DNA from: Lactifluus volemus
Lineage: Eukaryota; Basidiomycota; Agaricomycetes; Russulales; Russulaceae
Direction of reading: 5' to 3'
DNA: 64,000 nucleotides
NCBI GenBank assembly: GCA_022376515.1
Contig: WTXI01000121.1
Coordinates: 1 to 64,000 of the forward strand
Positions 12,248-25,200 of the stretch are shown here, in pieces; positions within the stretch are counted from its first letter, which is position 1, and the number at the start of each line of letters is the position of its first letter. A program made the position numbers and the translations under genes. The notes beneath the pieces are model-generated. The model was not told the origin of the DNA. It saw only the letters and a program-made list of their open reading frames with translations, and did not search any database.

Positions 12248-14080
12248 CTCTATACCGCTGAGGTGAGTGAGTCGCAATCGTGTCTCATCGCTTGCTTCTT
12301 GACAAATGAAATTAGAAAATAAAAATCAAACAAAAAAAAAAACGCCTATTTTTTCTTTTCTATTTCTGTCTCGTAGACTGCACTGCTATTGCTTGCAGTG
12401 AGTGCTGCTAAGAGTTAGGTGTAGAATCGTTCTGTTCCCTCGTCGAAATTTTCAACTAAACAGATTATATTGCTTGTGGGTATTCTATTTCTTGTATTTG
12501 TTTACGCTGTATGAGTATAGACTATTCCCTCCCCGATTTCGTGTTTCATTTCCGGCTCGACCATGCCACCTGTATTGCCAGATCGTAGCCAGTCATTAAC
12601 ATACGCGTATTCTGCCTTCCGGTCGGGAGCCCCTCTTTGAGAAATGAACACACGAAACCTGAAGGCCTGAAGGCCCATCCGTCCACGCGTGTAACTTGGG
12701 ACGTCTGAACGTTCGAACCCACAAGCACCCGCGCTTCGCACGGGGCAGGGACTACTTAACCAAACAGTTGTGTGCTGGAGGCTCTGAGTCCACTGGAGAG
12801 ATGTCTAGGTGAATAACCATGCCACTAGATTACGTTTTAGGAGACAGTCATCGTAAAGAAGATAAATTCCACACCAGAAACAGTTTTAGTGGCAATAGTT
12901 TGGTTACAGGGAGAAGCGAAGAACATGTCCACAACAGAAGCAATTCCATCAAAATTAGCTTAGTTATTTGCTACTTGTCAAGTACAGTATCGAGTGAGAG
13001 GGGTGGTCGAGTGAGAGGAATCTGGTAAAACAAGAAAAGACTACGAAGAGTCACGGTGTGCGACGTCCTCCTCGCGAGACATTTCTTCCCTTTCTTCTTT
13101 CTTGTGTCGAATTCGCGTAAGCACACATTCGACATCGCTGAAACCGAGTTGAGAAAGAGGACCGCTTAAGAGAGAGGACTCGGAAGTCAAATATACATTT
13201 AAATAGTACACACCATTGTTACGGACAACACGAGAGACTTCAGAACGTGAGAAAGACCATGACGACGGCGAACTCCTGCCACATGCAGATATGCAAGCCC
13301 TTTCCTGTCATGTGCCGAATTGACGGACAACGCGACAGATAGAAGGACGTGACGAAAAACAGTGAATGGAGATAATGTTGGCACTGGTAAACTGAGGCCG
13401 CAGAGCAGAAGCTGAAATTGTAGAGACTGCACAATTAGACTTTCAGTGGAGATATGTAAGTTAAACATTCTTAACCAAAAGTACTCTTGCCTGTGGCCAC
13501 GCTGTCAGTACCTGCTCTAAGCCCAAGACGAAACGGGGACCCGCCATGTCTCATGCTGTATCAAGTAGAGAGGGCCAGGGGCACCAGCACGTGTTTCACC
13601 GTGTCACGTGATCGGCGACGTATAGACTGTATACTGTAGTTGTCCTAGGATCCCCACAGGACCGGCCAACTCTATTGAGATAGATCAAAACATGAGACAG
13701 GAACATTTCCTTCTACGGACGAAATTTCAACAAGGTCAGAATAGTCTCGGCCCCAGACGCTGTATCTCACGGAGCTCAAATCGGACTATGAAAAACAGGA
13801 AAGTGCCAACACCCAACGGTGAAACCAAACATAATAACCCTAACCCGGAGATGGTCGATGTGGTAGAGCGTCTCTACTAGTAGACGGACCCAACATTACC
13901 TTCCGCGAGCTGACCGGAAAGGTCCACTCCCACACAAGCTGAGCAAATTAAACCGTCGTCGATGGTGCTGGCCGTTTCCCTGGCATGTCCAAGTCTCTCA
14001 TTATATCTGGGCTAAGACTGATTCTTTCCTTGTACTAGTAGGCATACCATAAGTCGTGCCATTCTCATTGCCCTTATGGG
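12248..14080. other. Intergenic, no gene recognised
   Basis: This has an A-rich run near 12330-12350 and otherwise mixed sequence. Open frames on both strands are short and lack family features. Nothing supports a gene. Confidence 0.3.
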
Positions 14081-15963
14081 TGGCGATCACCAGACCACAC
14101 CCCGTATAATCTCACCGCTTGGGCAAGCGCGTGAGGCTTCGCAGATAGCAAGCGTGGCTCGAATGGCCCGGAAACGGAAGCATGTTTCAAGTTGGCCGGC
14201 TCATTCTCCGTGGCCTGCCAGAAGAATTTGTGGAGAATAGCACTTACGCATGGTTCCCTCTCCAGACCCCCGAGTCAACGAAGGTTTTCCTAAGCAGACT
14301 CGTTATCGCTGGTCTATATAGCTTCAGCCGTCCCGGCTCTGTACCAGTCGTCGCCTGTGCGAGGGAATATAATGACGTACAGCAAATATTGGGCAACAAA
14401 CAGTTCGTCCATCCATATGGCGAAAATGCTACACGTATTATCTCAGATGATTTGAAGGGTGTGTAAATGAACAGGGACGGTATTGTGCAGGTCCTGACTG
14501 AATGTCATGACACCCGTGAGAACAGGCTGACAAGATTGCGCACTGCTTTTATGAGAAGGCCCGCAAACTAACAATTGCAAAGTCTTTCATGCCCTCCGAT
14601 AATAACACCCGCTATGTGGCCATTATTCGTGATGCGCTGCGTTACGGCCCGCTGTACTGGGCCGCAACAGAGCTGGTATGTGACTTTGAGGTGATACAAT
14701 CTGATGTCACTAACGATCTGCTTTACCGCACCAATGGGCTGGCCTGACGTTAAAAGTGGATAAGGACTCACTGGGGGATTACACCGAGTCTCAGCTCTAT
14801 GAGATGATCACAGACATAAACTCGTATGCTTTCTACTTGTTACACTCGACAGTTCAGCTACTAACTTGCACATAGCTTCTTATTCCTCGACGTCGACCCA
14901 TACCATGCGATGAACTTAGAGGAAAGGGTGAGGGAGTATAGTATCAAGGACCTGCAATACCGTATCAAGTCCAACGCCTTATTGGACGTCGGGAAGGTAG
15001 GAAACTTGACTTCTTCAGCGCATTTCTTTCCATCTCAGACCTCGTAGAATCCTATCGCTGTTTTCTGGAAAGTCAAGTTCTCTCTCGCGGAAAGCCTGTG
15101 CGAACGGGACTATATTGGCCCACCACGGACAATGTGCTATCTCTTTTGGTTGGTGCACCGGTTGAGCTCTCCCAACGTCAGTATCCTCCTCTTTTATGAC
15201 CGATTCATTATAACTATTTTCAATATTTGTCAAGTTTTGATCAGCCCAATGTCGTGCGCCAATTCAAGGCCGCCGATGCGAAAAACCCTGCACTAGGGGG
15301 TTACATCTACGAGGCTATGCGTATGATGTTGATCACTCTACTGGGTGATTACTAATGTTTCTCTCGTAGGCATTGATCCCCCATTTCGCGGAATCCATCG
15401 CAAGTCATCTGCTTTCTTCCCGTATTTCGGCTAGTCTCTGACATCTGCTGGGTGAGATTTTGGCCGATCAGAGGATAGGCAGCCTCGCTGTTTCCAAAGG
15501 CCAGCGCGTCTTCATGGACTTCGCACAGGCTAGCCTTGATGTAAGTCATTCCTCTCTTACACATGCTTCTTTACATTCATACGTACTGGATAACTTTTGA
15601 TAGCCTCACATGTCCCTTGACCCGACAATTGTTGAGCCAAATCTGGAGCCCAAGAACCGTTACCTTACGGGCCTCGGAGTCACCCGTTCTCTCAGTGTCG
15701 AGCTGACAACGGAGGTCATGAGCCAAGTGCTTCGTGCTGCGTTCGAGTTTAATGGCATAAGCCGTGAGCCCCATCTTTCAGGTAAGCTGAAACACTACTA
15801 GTACAAGGTCGCTGTGGAGAACACGCTTCGCTATGAATACCTCGATGCCAACCACCTGCTGACCGCATGGCCAAACATGATGGCCTGGAATGACCAGAAA
15901 TTGCTCAGCCAATGGCTAAAACAGGAAAAAGATGATGTGAATCGTGTTAAAAACTGCACATGA
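14080..15963 (+). pseudogene. Psi-producing oxygenase / linoleate diol synthase relic (C-terminal P450 part)
   Basis: Fungal Ppo enzymes join a haem peroxidase to a P450-like domain and oxygenate linoleate. Here only the linker and P450 half remain. The pieces in order are PYNLTAWA (from 14102) and RLILRGLPEEF...STYAWFPLQTPES (14197-14280). Then come FSRPGSVPVV (14323-14352), SQLYEMITDI (from about 14790), FLDVDPYHAMNLEERV (14884-14931) and GGYIYEAM (15298-15321). Last are QRVFMDFAQASLDP, YLTGLGVTRSLSVELT (15661-15708) and the terminal ENTLRYEYLDANHLLTAWPNMMAW. An in-frame stop (14132-14134), frame changes and missing segments show decay. In the haem-binding signature the expected Cys is Ser (tct, 15688-15690) and the following Gly is Ser. 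The peroxidase half is not seen upstream. Confidence 0.8.
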
Positions 15964-16639
15964 AAGTGGGCATGATTACAACGATACCTTGCAAGCAAGG
16001 GCTCTACAATTTGTAACGTTTAAGTGGTAACGTAAGTTGGGTGGTCCTAATAAACCGCCCTGAAGGGTGAACGTGTGAACCGGTAAAGTGAAGGTGATGC
16101 TACTACTGCGTCAACCCGACGCTATGGTGTAAGCCGCAATTTTGTTTTATTTTTTTCACGCCGGGTCATTGCTCTGGTTCTAGCAGTGCCAGCACACTGT
16201 GTGTAAGTGCCTGTTACTAGCACTTTAGCAGTATTTAGTTAAGACTAAGGAATTAAGCGTATTCCCAAAAAAATATCTCCCTTTCTTGCTTGCACTTCCG
16301 AGGTGTTTTGACTGATGGGATTCGCGTCACAGTATAATCAATATGGAGCCTTCGTGTCACACACTCACGTAAATATGTCACCGTCACGCACTTCACGTAA
16401 ATTTATCACTGTCACTGTGACATCCTGACTAGTAGTAGAGAGCCGTAACTCATCCACCCCTCCCTACAAAGGCGATTGAAGATTTTCCACTTTACCCCGA
16501 GACGTGCAACAAAACCTTTCCACGACCAGGTCTTCCAGTAACCCGTCGTCTTCATTCTAACCAAGCAATACATCCAAACGTCGTGGGAATTCTTACGACA
16601 GTCTTTCCTATGCCCGAGCAAACCGTGACTTCATGTATG
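15964..16639. other. Intergenic, no gene recognised
   Basis: This is the 3' flank of the oxygenase relic. Around 16335-16425 a short motif (tcacgtaaatatgtcaccgtc / tcacgtaaatttatcactgt) occurs twice. No gene is seen. Confidence 0.3.
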
Positions 16640-17660
16640 GTTGTCTCAAGTCAGTTTAAACAGACGAGCTGATCCCATTATAGCCTCTGCGAAACAAGCG
16701 GATAGCCTGGAACCCAGATCGCAAGAACCCCAACCCCAAAGTGCCCAGACGACTAATCTAACATATCAACAATGGAAAGACCGGCCTTGGCGAATCTGGC
16801 CATGGCGAATCTGGCCATGGCGCAACCGACGACGATGACGACTTCCGAGATCTGGTGGGGTACAATGGGGAAAGGCCAGAAGACACTGGGCAGGGGAAGA
16901 CCAGCGGTTAACATTCCGTGAGTACCTTCCCTGTCGCCTCCGCTTCTGCCGGTTATGTGCTGACGCACGCACGATTGTCGTACCAGCGATCTCTTTCAAG
17001 AGCATCCCGCGTATGGTTATCGCAATTTCTGGAGCATGGAACTGGAACAACCTCCAAACCTCAATAGTTTGGAGTTGAAGATCTTCGGCGTCCACATTCC
17101 TTGAGAGGATGCCTTCACAAGGGTTGTCAGCTATCAACCCCCATCGGCCGGATCGGCAACTACCCATCGCGTCCATCAAATTCAGGTCACGGAGTCGTAG
17201 GTAGCATCACTCGTAGAGGGGGCTGGCAGTCCATATTGGGTGGTGTTAGTCATGCAACTCACGTGGACATGGCCGCAATGTCCTCACTCACCAAAGCGGA
17301 GACGAATTTCCTAGACACTTGCAGACAAACGACACCCTTGACTTTGACCCTCGCAGCGTTGTCCATGTTGTGGATGGTGACTACTGAAGTCGAAACCAGA
17401 GGAAATTAGCTTGTAGCATTGTAGTCGTTTTTGTTTCATGGTCGCCATGCCTCACCTGCTGCCTGCAGTCTTGGGCACAAGAATGGGCCTGAATGCAATT
17501 TTTTCCTGTTAGAACTAAAACTTGAAAGGAAACGAACTAACGAAGTAGTAATGTCTTACTGACACATATTCTTTCCCTCCCTCACTTGGTCGTCTGGCTT
17601 CGAGGCGCAGGCCATATCATGGGCTAAATGAGTCACCTTTCCATTGCCTAAGGCATGAAT
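16640..17660 (+). repeat. Dispersed unrecognised gene family, copy 2 (decayed)
   Basis: This aligns with 26380-27420 in reverse orientation over almost its whole length, and with 3890-4860 at both ends. Shared landmarks are the LTYQQWKDRPW segment (16762-16794), gggtggtgttagtcatgcaa (17240-17260) and ttgtggatggtgactactgaagtc (17369-17392). The last is acacttggtcgtctggcttc (from about 17585). A local duplication of ggcgaatctggccat occurs near 16790-16820. The reading frame is broken, and the family and its mode of spread are not recognised. Confidence 0.55.
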
Positions 17661-17939
17661 ACAAGGAAAGGATCAGAAGTTCGGGTTGGGCAGAGTTGTG
17701 GACGAAGCGAGATGGCAAAATGCCAGGAGTTTGAATGGGTGCAGGTGTAACCAGTGATGCCGTTTGTCGACATCTGCCCTTAAATAGGGTTCTGGCTAGC
17801 ACCCGAGAGACCGGGCATCTGGGCTATCCAATAGGACAACAAGGCCATCTCGCACCCCTGGCACCAGTGTCAAAATGTAGATAAATACGAACTTCGCTGC
17901 ATACTTATGGGAAGAAACCGATCGCATGATTTCTGAGCT

Positions 17940-18110
17940 TTCCAGTTTTGTGACTCCGACACAGGCGGGCGCGATAAACATGTTGTTTTTCATTTCACTA
18001 CGCACCACTATTTTCTATCAAAAATAAATGCATGGGATATGGCCACACATGGTACTAGATACTGTAGGCTAAAGTTTGTGGTGATTGAGCAAGAATTGTG
18101 GGAGAACAAC
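17940..18110 (+). repeat. MITE-like interspersed repeat, unit 1
   Basis: It contains catttcactacgcaccact, then acatggtactagatactgt and aggctaaagtttgtggtgattgagc. The same string recurs at 18385-18540 (+) and, reversed, at 20515-20690. No coding content is seen and the ends are not sharply defined. Confidence 0.6.
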
Positions 18111-18384
18111 GGGGTGAGCACAAAGGTGGTCAGCGTCTTGGCCATGTTACTGGTGCCATTACGATAATTAACGGTAATGGGGGTGCCTGCTGCCAGTGTC
18201 ATGATACTAACCGGGGGGGGGTGACCGAAGAGGGGCCCAGTGTTAGTACTGACCCTCCCTCCTACGGGAATCAGACCCCATACGGATTAGTCAACGTGAA
18301 ACGCCATATTTCAGACTCTGATTGGCCGTTACGAGCGCTAAGCACGCCATTTTGGAACTATTGTGAACTCCGACAATGACAGGC

Positions 18385-18540
18385 GCTTGGACAGGCGTGA
18401 AAAACATGCCGTTTTTATTTCACCACACACTGCGATTTCTACCAAAAAAATTATGAACACAGTAACACATGGTACTAGATACTGTAGGCTGAATTTTGTG
18501 GTGATTGAGCGAGAAATGGGCGAGAAATTTGGAGTGATCC
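18385..18540 (+). repeat. MITE-like interspersed repeat, unit 2
   Basis: Same family as 17940-18110: tatttcaccacacactgc, then acatggtactagatactgt and aggctgaattttgtggtgattgagcg. It follows unit 1 in the same orientation after about 300 bp. Confidence 0.6.
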
Positions 18541-18939
18541 TGAAGGGGGTCTGATCCCATAGAGTGGGAGGGTTAGTGGCGGCAACCTTATCTCGGATGG
18601 TTGAGTTTCATCGGATTCGGATCCCGCGTCCGATCCATATCCAAGTCCGGTGCACTGGTTCAACGTTCAATGTTCAACCTTCAACGCGCACCACCTGGTA
18701 ATTTCATCAACTCGGACCGGAACGACAAATCGAGTTCACACGGTCGTAATGACATTCAGCGAAATGAGAGAATAGCAACGGGGTGCGTTGGCCAACCGCT
18801 GGGCGCTCTAGTGCTGACGGGGGTCCCCCACCCACGGGTTCAATGGATAGGCCACATCTAAGCAAATAGCAAAGGTCGAGCTTCGAATTCTGCCGGAGGT
18901 TTCTGCAGAAGTACGAGACTTGATTGTGAACGTACGAGG

Positions 18940-19215
18940 ACCCCTGACCGCGAGCATTCTGAAAATGCCACTTCTCGGTAACGTGACCTCATCCGACGAT
19001 ACCCTCCCGATCGCCCCTCCACCCTCATTTCGTGACTTCTTGGCTGATGAGAAGAGTGGGGTATTTCACATCGACCTTGGCAGGCTCACCATCAGCTGGC
19101 ACATTCCTGTCTTGGATTAATGCTCAATGACCTCAAATTCAACATTTGCAAACTCGAGTCGTCATACGTTGCCAACAGGGACGTCCCAGATCTCGAATCT
19201 CGAATTGAAAAATAT
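18940..19215 (+). pseudogene. NACHT-WD40 gene fragment
   Basis: This matches the stretch between the NTPase and the WD40 repeats of the two intact NLR genes (for example 52528-52750). NVTSSDDTLPI...SFRDFLADEKSGVF is followed, in another frame, by LNDLKFNICKLESSY and RDVPDLESRI. A stop at 19118-19120 and a frame change separate the two pieces. The match ends in a T-rich tract near 19215. No NACHT or WD40 sequence remains nearby, so this is an isolated scrap. Confidence 0.75.
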
Positions 19216-19254
19216 ATTTCCTTTTATTTCTTATTTATTTTTTTCTGTTGTAGT

Positions 19255-19290
19255 TGTTGCAATACAGTACAGTACAGTACTGTACTTAAC
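19255..19290. other. Short GTAC-rich palindrome
   Basis: The sequence acagtacagtacagtactgtac contains the 14-bp perfect palindrome GTACAGTACTGTAC next to the truncated end of the NLR scrap. No function can be assigned. Confidence 0.4.
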
Positions 19291-20514
19291 GCTGGCGTCG
19301 TCCATCAACTTTCAGAGACGAATACTATTTCCGGAAGCACCCCGTTCAAACATGTGCCATTGTCTCATTGGTCCCAATGTTCAGCGTCTCGCAGACACAT
19401 TCATGGATCTGCGCTTGCCATTTGATTCACCCGAAGCAGTCTTGGATGCTGACTACTGCGTGGTACTGAGCACCTTGCTGCACTTGGTCCCGTTTGCGTC
19501 ATGCTGAATATGCTCGACAGATGCGCCGGCGCGACACACTGCGCGTTCTCGATGTGGCCCGATTTGACCATCGCGTCGCTTGTGCGCACGTCTGCGATGA
19601 CCCCGCGTGGTCCCCATGCTCGACGTCTTTCGTAGCGTCTCGTCCTTTCACTATCTGGAGACCACTAACACACAATCCAAATACGAGTAGTTAAAAAACT
19701 CTTTTTTTTGTAACTTGTCATCTTGTCAACGCCTCCATCGTATTACTAGCTCATCAACCGATCTCAGAAGACGTGGCAATTCATATCAATAGGACGCTTA
19801 AGAACCTGTTCTGTATCATCAGCTGTCAGGAATAATACAATGTGAGGTGACGCATGGCTGTGATTCCTGCTGGGCTCGTGTGGGAACGCCAGCTGACATG
19901 CGAGGACTCCGGAGATGACGGTCTGCAGTAATGTGAATGCCGACCGTGACCTCGCTGGTTTTGGGGTGAGGGAGTGCCTGCAGGAACACGCATCCCTCCC
20001 ATGGGTTCGGAGTGTCGCCAGGATGGTGCTGTAGAAGGTGAATGGAAACTGCTATGACGAGGATAAAACACTTCTGGATTGCAGCGAAGCACTTAGCCAG
20101 CTAAGCCATGGGGGGGATGCAAGTACTGGTGATGAACGAAGATGTGACCAGGTCGTTGGAATGAGGGACTAATTTCAACAGCAGCCATGGCTTGTTACTC
20201 ACTAGAAACGGAGAAGAGCAGTCATTGGACGAGGGTTGAGACGAAGTGCGACACGGGCTGAGAAAGCCAAGTGCCTCATGGAATGTCCAGGTACCAGTCT
20301 GAGCCCGGCTCGCTTCCGGACCTTTCCGGACCTTCCGGAACTTTTTCCTTGGTGAACCTTAAACAGCGGTGATATCATTCGCATACCTTGACTCCGGCAT
20401 GACACCGGCCCTACCACGGACCCCCTGGCACCAGCATCCCCCCTCGACATGTCCATTGGTACTCGATAAACTGTCCGTTGGTACCGGCGCCAGCACCATA
20501 TTACCCCCCTCTCC

Positions 20515-20690
20515 AGTCACTCCATTTTTCTCACCTCAATTCTCACTCAACCACCACAAAATTTAGCCTACAGTATCTAGTACCATATCTGAATATATTC
20601 CGTGCATTTATTTTTTTGAAAGAAATCTTGGTGTGCAGTGAAATGAAAATCAGTGCATCTGTCACGCATTTGTCACGCTTGGGACTGATG
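20515..20690 (-). repeat. MITE-like interspersed repeat, unit 3 (inverted)
   Basis: Its reverse complement gives catttcactgcacacc, then atggtactagatactgtagg and ctaaattttgtggtggttgag, matching units 1 and 2. It lies about 2 kb from them in opposite orientation. Confidence 0.6.
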
Positions 20691-20745
20691 AGTTCCCCTC
20701 GTTCCACCACGGTACACATGTCTTCCTGAAACCTGGACACACGAC
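20690..20745 (+). repeat. Short dispersed repeat
   Basis: The string gttcccctcgttccaccac followed by acatgt, cttcctgaa and cctgga recurs at about 34560-34620 (+) and 25800-25885 (-). Noncoding. Confidence 0.5.
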
Positions 20746-21004
20746 GCCACATCTCCAATCGCTGGTCGCCGGTCGCGGTTGATTATTTACCTTGCTTGGC
20801 AAGGTATCCTGTAGAGGTCGACTAACCCCGACTTCCTGATCCCCCCCTGACCTTTCTCGCCCTTTCTAAACAAGTTAGAGGCTCAAGAAACCTTCCTTTC
20901 CTTCCCTCATATTCACCGATATCAGGTTTTGCTAGTGTTAATGGGACTGTCTGCAATGCCCAGCAGTACAAGCAGGAAAGTTTATCGAGTCCAACTCCTT
21001 CGCT

Positions 21005-22295
21005 TACATGCCTGACACATGGGCAAAGCATCGGTTTGACGGTGAGCACTGGCATCGTACTCTTGTGCCCACGGGCTCACCCCATATACAGATAATAGCC
21101 GAAACGTCGTTCCTCAGTATTGTTTGTATAATGGTGCTACTGTATTTGCCTTATACGGCGTACGTCGGAGCATTTTACTGCGTGTGCCTGTTCTGACAGA
21201 ATGTTCCACAGAGAAACATACGCTGCCAGACGGAGGCTGGAGGTGGTTGCAGACTCCCACGGATATGGTTTAGTCTTCATAGTTCCACAGCCCTTCCCAG
21301 AAACTAATCTGGGTTGTGTGACAGATTACCCCTTTTTTTCGATATCCTCCAGGCTTTTGGGGGTGCCCTGAATGTCCGATGGGCACACGATGGAATCGTC
21401 ACAACGGGGTCGTATTGTGCCACTCAGGGCATCATACAGCAAACTGGTGAACTTGGGGTCGCACTGAGCACTCTCGTGTGTCCTTCCCTTATTACCATTG
21501 AGTTCAGGACCAATGACGCTCTCACTTACCAATTCCTTCGTTGTGGTCTGTGGGGATAAATGCACGCGGGCTTGCTTTCGGCCTTGTTGGCTTCATGTGT
21601 GTTTTCATCGCACCCTGGGTTGGTATCGGCGATTAACAAGCGCCTACTCCCGTTCCACTGTTCACACCTTTCCCGTCACTGCTGACGTAATCAGCATGGG
21701 TGCTGGATCAGTGACCGGTTCAACGTGGAACGCACGGCTGGAGAGTATGTCTGAATATGGGTTGCTTTATTTGCCTTAATTGTTGAACATCCCGGTCTTC
21801 CTCTGGGCAACGGGTCGCCCGTTTGTCGACAAGAAGCGGCCGTACTTCCATCTGAACTTTGCCAATGGTAGCCAACTTAGAAACCCAAATAATTGAGCTA
21901 TTTTGAAGGCTGCTCATGTACGCCTTACATGTCATTTTCTGTTGCGAATCATACTGACAAACAAATCGTTTAGTTACCCAGTTGCGTATGCCCTGGTTGT
22001 CCTGCCTATCTCAATTGCACGTTGGTTGCGATTCAGTCAACCACCCTGTGTCATCGGCTGCCCAATTTTTCGGTGCTTCAATGTTCAACCTCTCAGGCGC
22101 CGTCAACGTACTCCTCTTCTTGGTTTCACAACCTGAACGCTGAGCCGGTTATGCAATTTGGAAGCCCCGAACCTGCGGATCTCAAGGTCCACAACCAACT
22201 GCGGTGGACCATGCGGATGACATCGAGCTGAGAGACCTGCCTTTGAACCAAAGCCCCGACGGTTCTAGAAATAGCGACGTGGAAGATATCATTTG
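21005..22295 (+). pseudogene. Decayed multi-pass membrane protein, possibly a fungal GPCR-type receptor
   Basis: Scattered hydrophobic pieces lie on the + strand in shifting frames: SFLSIVCIMVLLYLPYTA (21105-21160), FLWATGRPFVDKKRPYF (about 21790-21850) and YPVAYALVVLPISIARWL (21975-22030). In the next frame comes SSAAQFFGASMFNLSGAVNVLLFL (about 22050-22120). The order is like the C-terminal half of basidiomycete cAMP-receptor/Git3-like GPCRs. Many stops and frame changes interrupt it. The family call is tentative, but decay is clear. Confidence 0.35.
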
Positions 22296-25200
22296 ACGAC
22301 GGAGGACCCTGGTTGATCTGTTACCGTGGTTTTGGCAATGTCACACCCCAACGCCCCTGACTTGGACTACATGTGCACAGGCACAAAGATGTCGGCCCCG
22401 TGCGAAATGTATGCTCAAGGGAGATGAGTAGGAAAGAGGTTAAGGTGGTGCCATGCAAAGTCGATGCAGTCGCACATGAATATGGGATGTTCCCCTGGCA
22501 TAAATCCCATATAGCATATCCAAGATTTTGTGCAACATGCCATGTCGCGAGGATTAGAAATAAATTATCAGATTCACGGTTGTACCGTCGTACAGGCACA
22601 GGGTTGAACATATTCTCAATAGGCTGGTAGGTCTAACCAAGAATGAGAGCACGAAAGATGGGATCACGCAAAAGAACAGAACAAGCGAAGAAAGGCTCGG
22701 TTCGCATGAGAGGCTTTGATTATTTACGTTCCGGACATCAATCGTGGTTCTGCTAGTTGATAATGAAACTTATTGAAGTCCCGGCCAGATTCGACATCTC
22801 GCTTAGTTTCCGCATAACCTCCATTAACACGTCTTGGATGGCATCACGATTTCCGTCCGCTCCGATGGCACCCGGTCAAGCAGCCAAACTAGGGTACCTG
22901 TGGTTGCTGAGGAACGAAAAAGTGACTAATGATTCAAGGCTCACCCCCAACTCCTCCGAGTCATACTCCGTCTCAATAACTGAATCCACGTCGATTTTGT
23001 CGTCTCTTCCGTAGCCTCAAGATCCTTGGATCGCTTTATCTCTGAGGTCAAACCAAGAACAAAGTTCTCTCGGATCGAGCAGGTCGGAATGTTGGTGCCC
23101 GTTAAGCGAGACGCCGGTTTCAGAGGCAGGCATAGTGCTGGAAAATGAGCCCAGGTGTATGGGAGTGCGTTCCACGATGGTGTCCGCTCTTGTCCCTGCT
23201 AGCACTGATAAGTATCATCAGCGTAGTGGACGTAGTTACCATGAATGAAATACCAGATGGTCCAATAAATCCAGCCATCCGGGTGGTCACGTTTGAGACC
23301 CTTGCATGAGACACGTTGCGGCGCGGTTCTTGAACCGACACCAGCGGCCTCGGAACAGTAGAATGCAGTGCTCTGCCACAAGTACATGCCCGCCGAAGAG
23401 AGCAAGTGCAGCAACGGCACCATCATACGTGAAGCTAGTGCCGTAGTTGGTTTGCAGAAGGCTCGGGTGATAGTGTCCGGCGGAGGGCAGTGTAATAGAG
23501 GTCAGTACCAGGCTATATTGCCGTCCTTTTCCCACTTAACCATTGAACCGTTCTCTGTGGACGGCTGGCTCTATACATCATCCTTGTTGTGACGCGTTGC
23601 ACAGCGGTGAAAACCCGTGAGAAGGATGTACGCACAGAGGGGCTGGTATGGTTAGGGCAGACTCGGATAGGATGTTGGCACGTGTAGAAGTTGAAGAGGA
23701 AGACAACGAGGGCTGCTGTAGGAGAGTGCCGGTTGAGGGAGATAAGTGTATTGCGTATCAAGGTGGGTGGATGCAAAACGTGAGGACGTGGCCGCAGGCG
23801 TGGGGTTTACGTCCAAGTCGCAGGATCGTCTGACAGCGGGCCCAGCATAGCTTCGGGTCTAGTGGTTGTAAAAGAAGGCATATTGGGCGAGACGGCGGTA
23901 GGTACTGATGTCGTTGGTGTGGAGTGGAAGACAGAGCGAAAAGCGGGGGACCGGCGGGGAACTGCAAGGCTTGGCGTGGGAGACGGTACTTGAGATAGTG
24001 AACTGTAACCAAGAATGACGTAAATTTCACGTGATTTACCTACCTTATATAGAGATATTACATAACATCACGCTGTCACACAAAGATTGCCCATTATGGT
24101 GTCTTGGTACTGTGTCAAGGCTGTGTCAAGGAGTGCCCAAACACTGTAATGCATACATTTCTTCCTCTTCCTCTCCTTCTCAAAGTGTCCCCTTAATATT
24201 TTCTCTGCTGCCTGTATACTCTCCACAGATATTCGTAAGTCACTTCCTGCCTTCTTCAGACCAGCATCATTTCGGCCTTTTTTTTTGGGCTGCAACTTCG
24301 ATCAAGCCATGGGCTGCAACATGCAAACTCCGCGCTTTACTTCCATTGCCTCCCAATTGTGCTTCCCCTCCCCTCCTGCTCTTTTAGCATGCCTCTCCTC
24401 CTTACCGCCACCATGACATCACTCACTGCCACTGCTGTTGTCACCTGCCTCCCCTCTGGCCCTCCCATCTGCTGCTGTCACGAAGAGGTCGTCGCCAGAG
24501 CAACCACAGCTCACTGCGAGCTGAAGCAGTTGCCTTCACAATGTGGGTGTTCCTCAAGGTATTTAGTGCACTGGGATACAATAGCTCGTGCCAGGGCAAC
24601 ATACAGCGCAAGCTAAAGGTGGGTCCGCTTTCTCCCTGCTGTCTCATTCAATGTTCACCTCTCCCAGCCCAGCAAAAAGTTGTCAATGGATATCACGAGC
24701 CTGCAGTGGAACATTGTACCTACTGAGCCGCCAACTTCGACAACCTCCTCTCAACCTCAGCATCTCCGTGCGAACACTCCCTCCCCCCGGCCGCTGCCGC
24801 CGCCGCCCCAATGCCCCCGCCTATTCCCCCCGGTACCACTGGTTACTGTAACTCACTGTGCGAGAAAATGCCAGACACGATCAATCCAAAGCGTAGGGCA
24901 ACGCGTAGAGTGGAACGAGAACATCGGATCGCTGTCGCAAATGGAGGAATGGTCCCCCGCCTCGACGTGGGCTTGCTCTCTCAACAAGTCATGAACACGG
25001 TCTCGGTCAATCATTCCGAGTCCGCATCATTCGGAACGGCCGCATCAGCACCAGCGGTAGTGGCGGTGGCGGAGGGCGCTGGGCATTTCGGCCAGGAGAA
25101 AAGTTCCTTATCGCCACGCTTCCTCGCCCTTTCTGCTGTTCAAGGTATTGTTGACAGGCTGCGTACACGCTCTTCGAGTTGAGACGCGACCCGGGGAATG

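Noticed and set aside
16766..17179. Minus-strand 137-codon frame
   Set aside because: It is opposite to the dispersed family copy, whose other copies do not keep this frame open.
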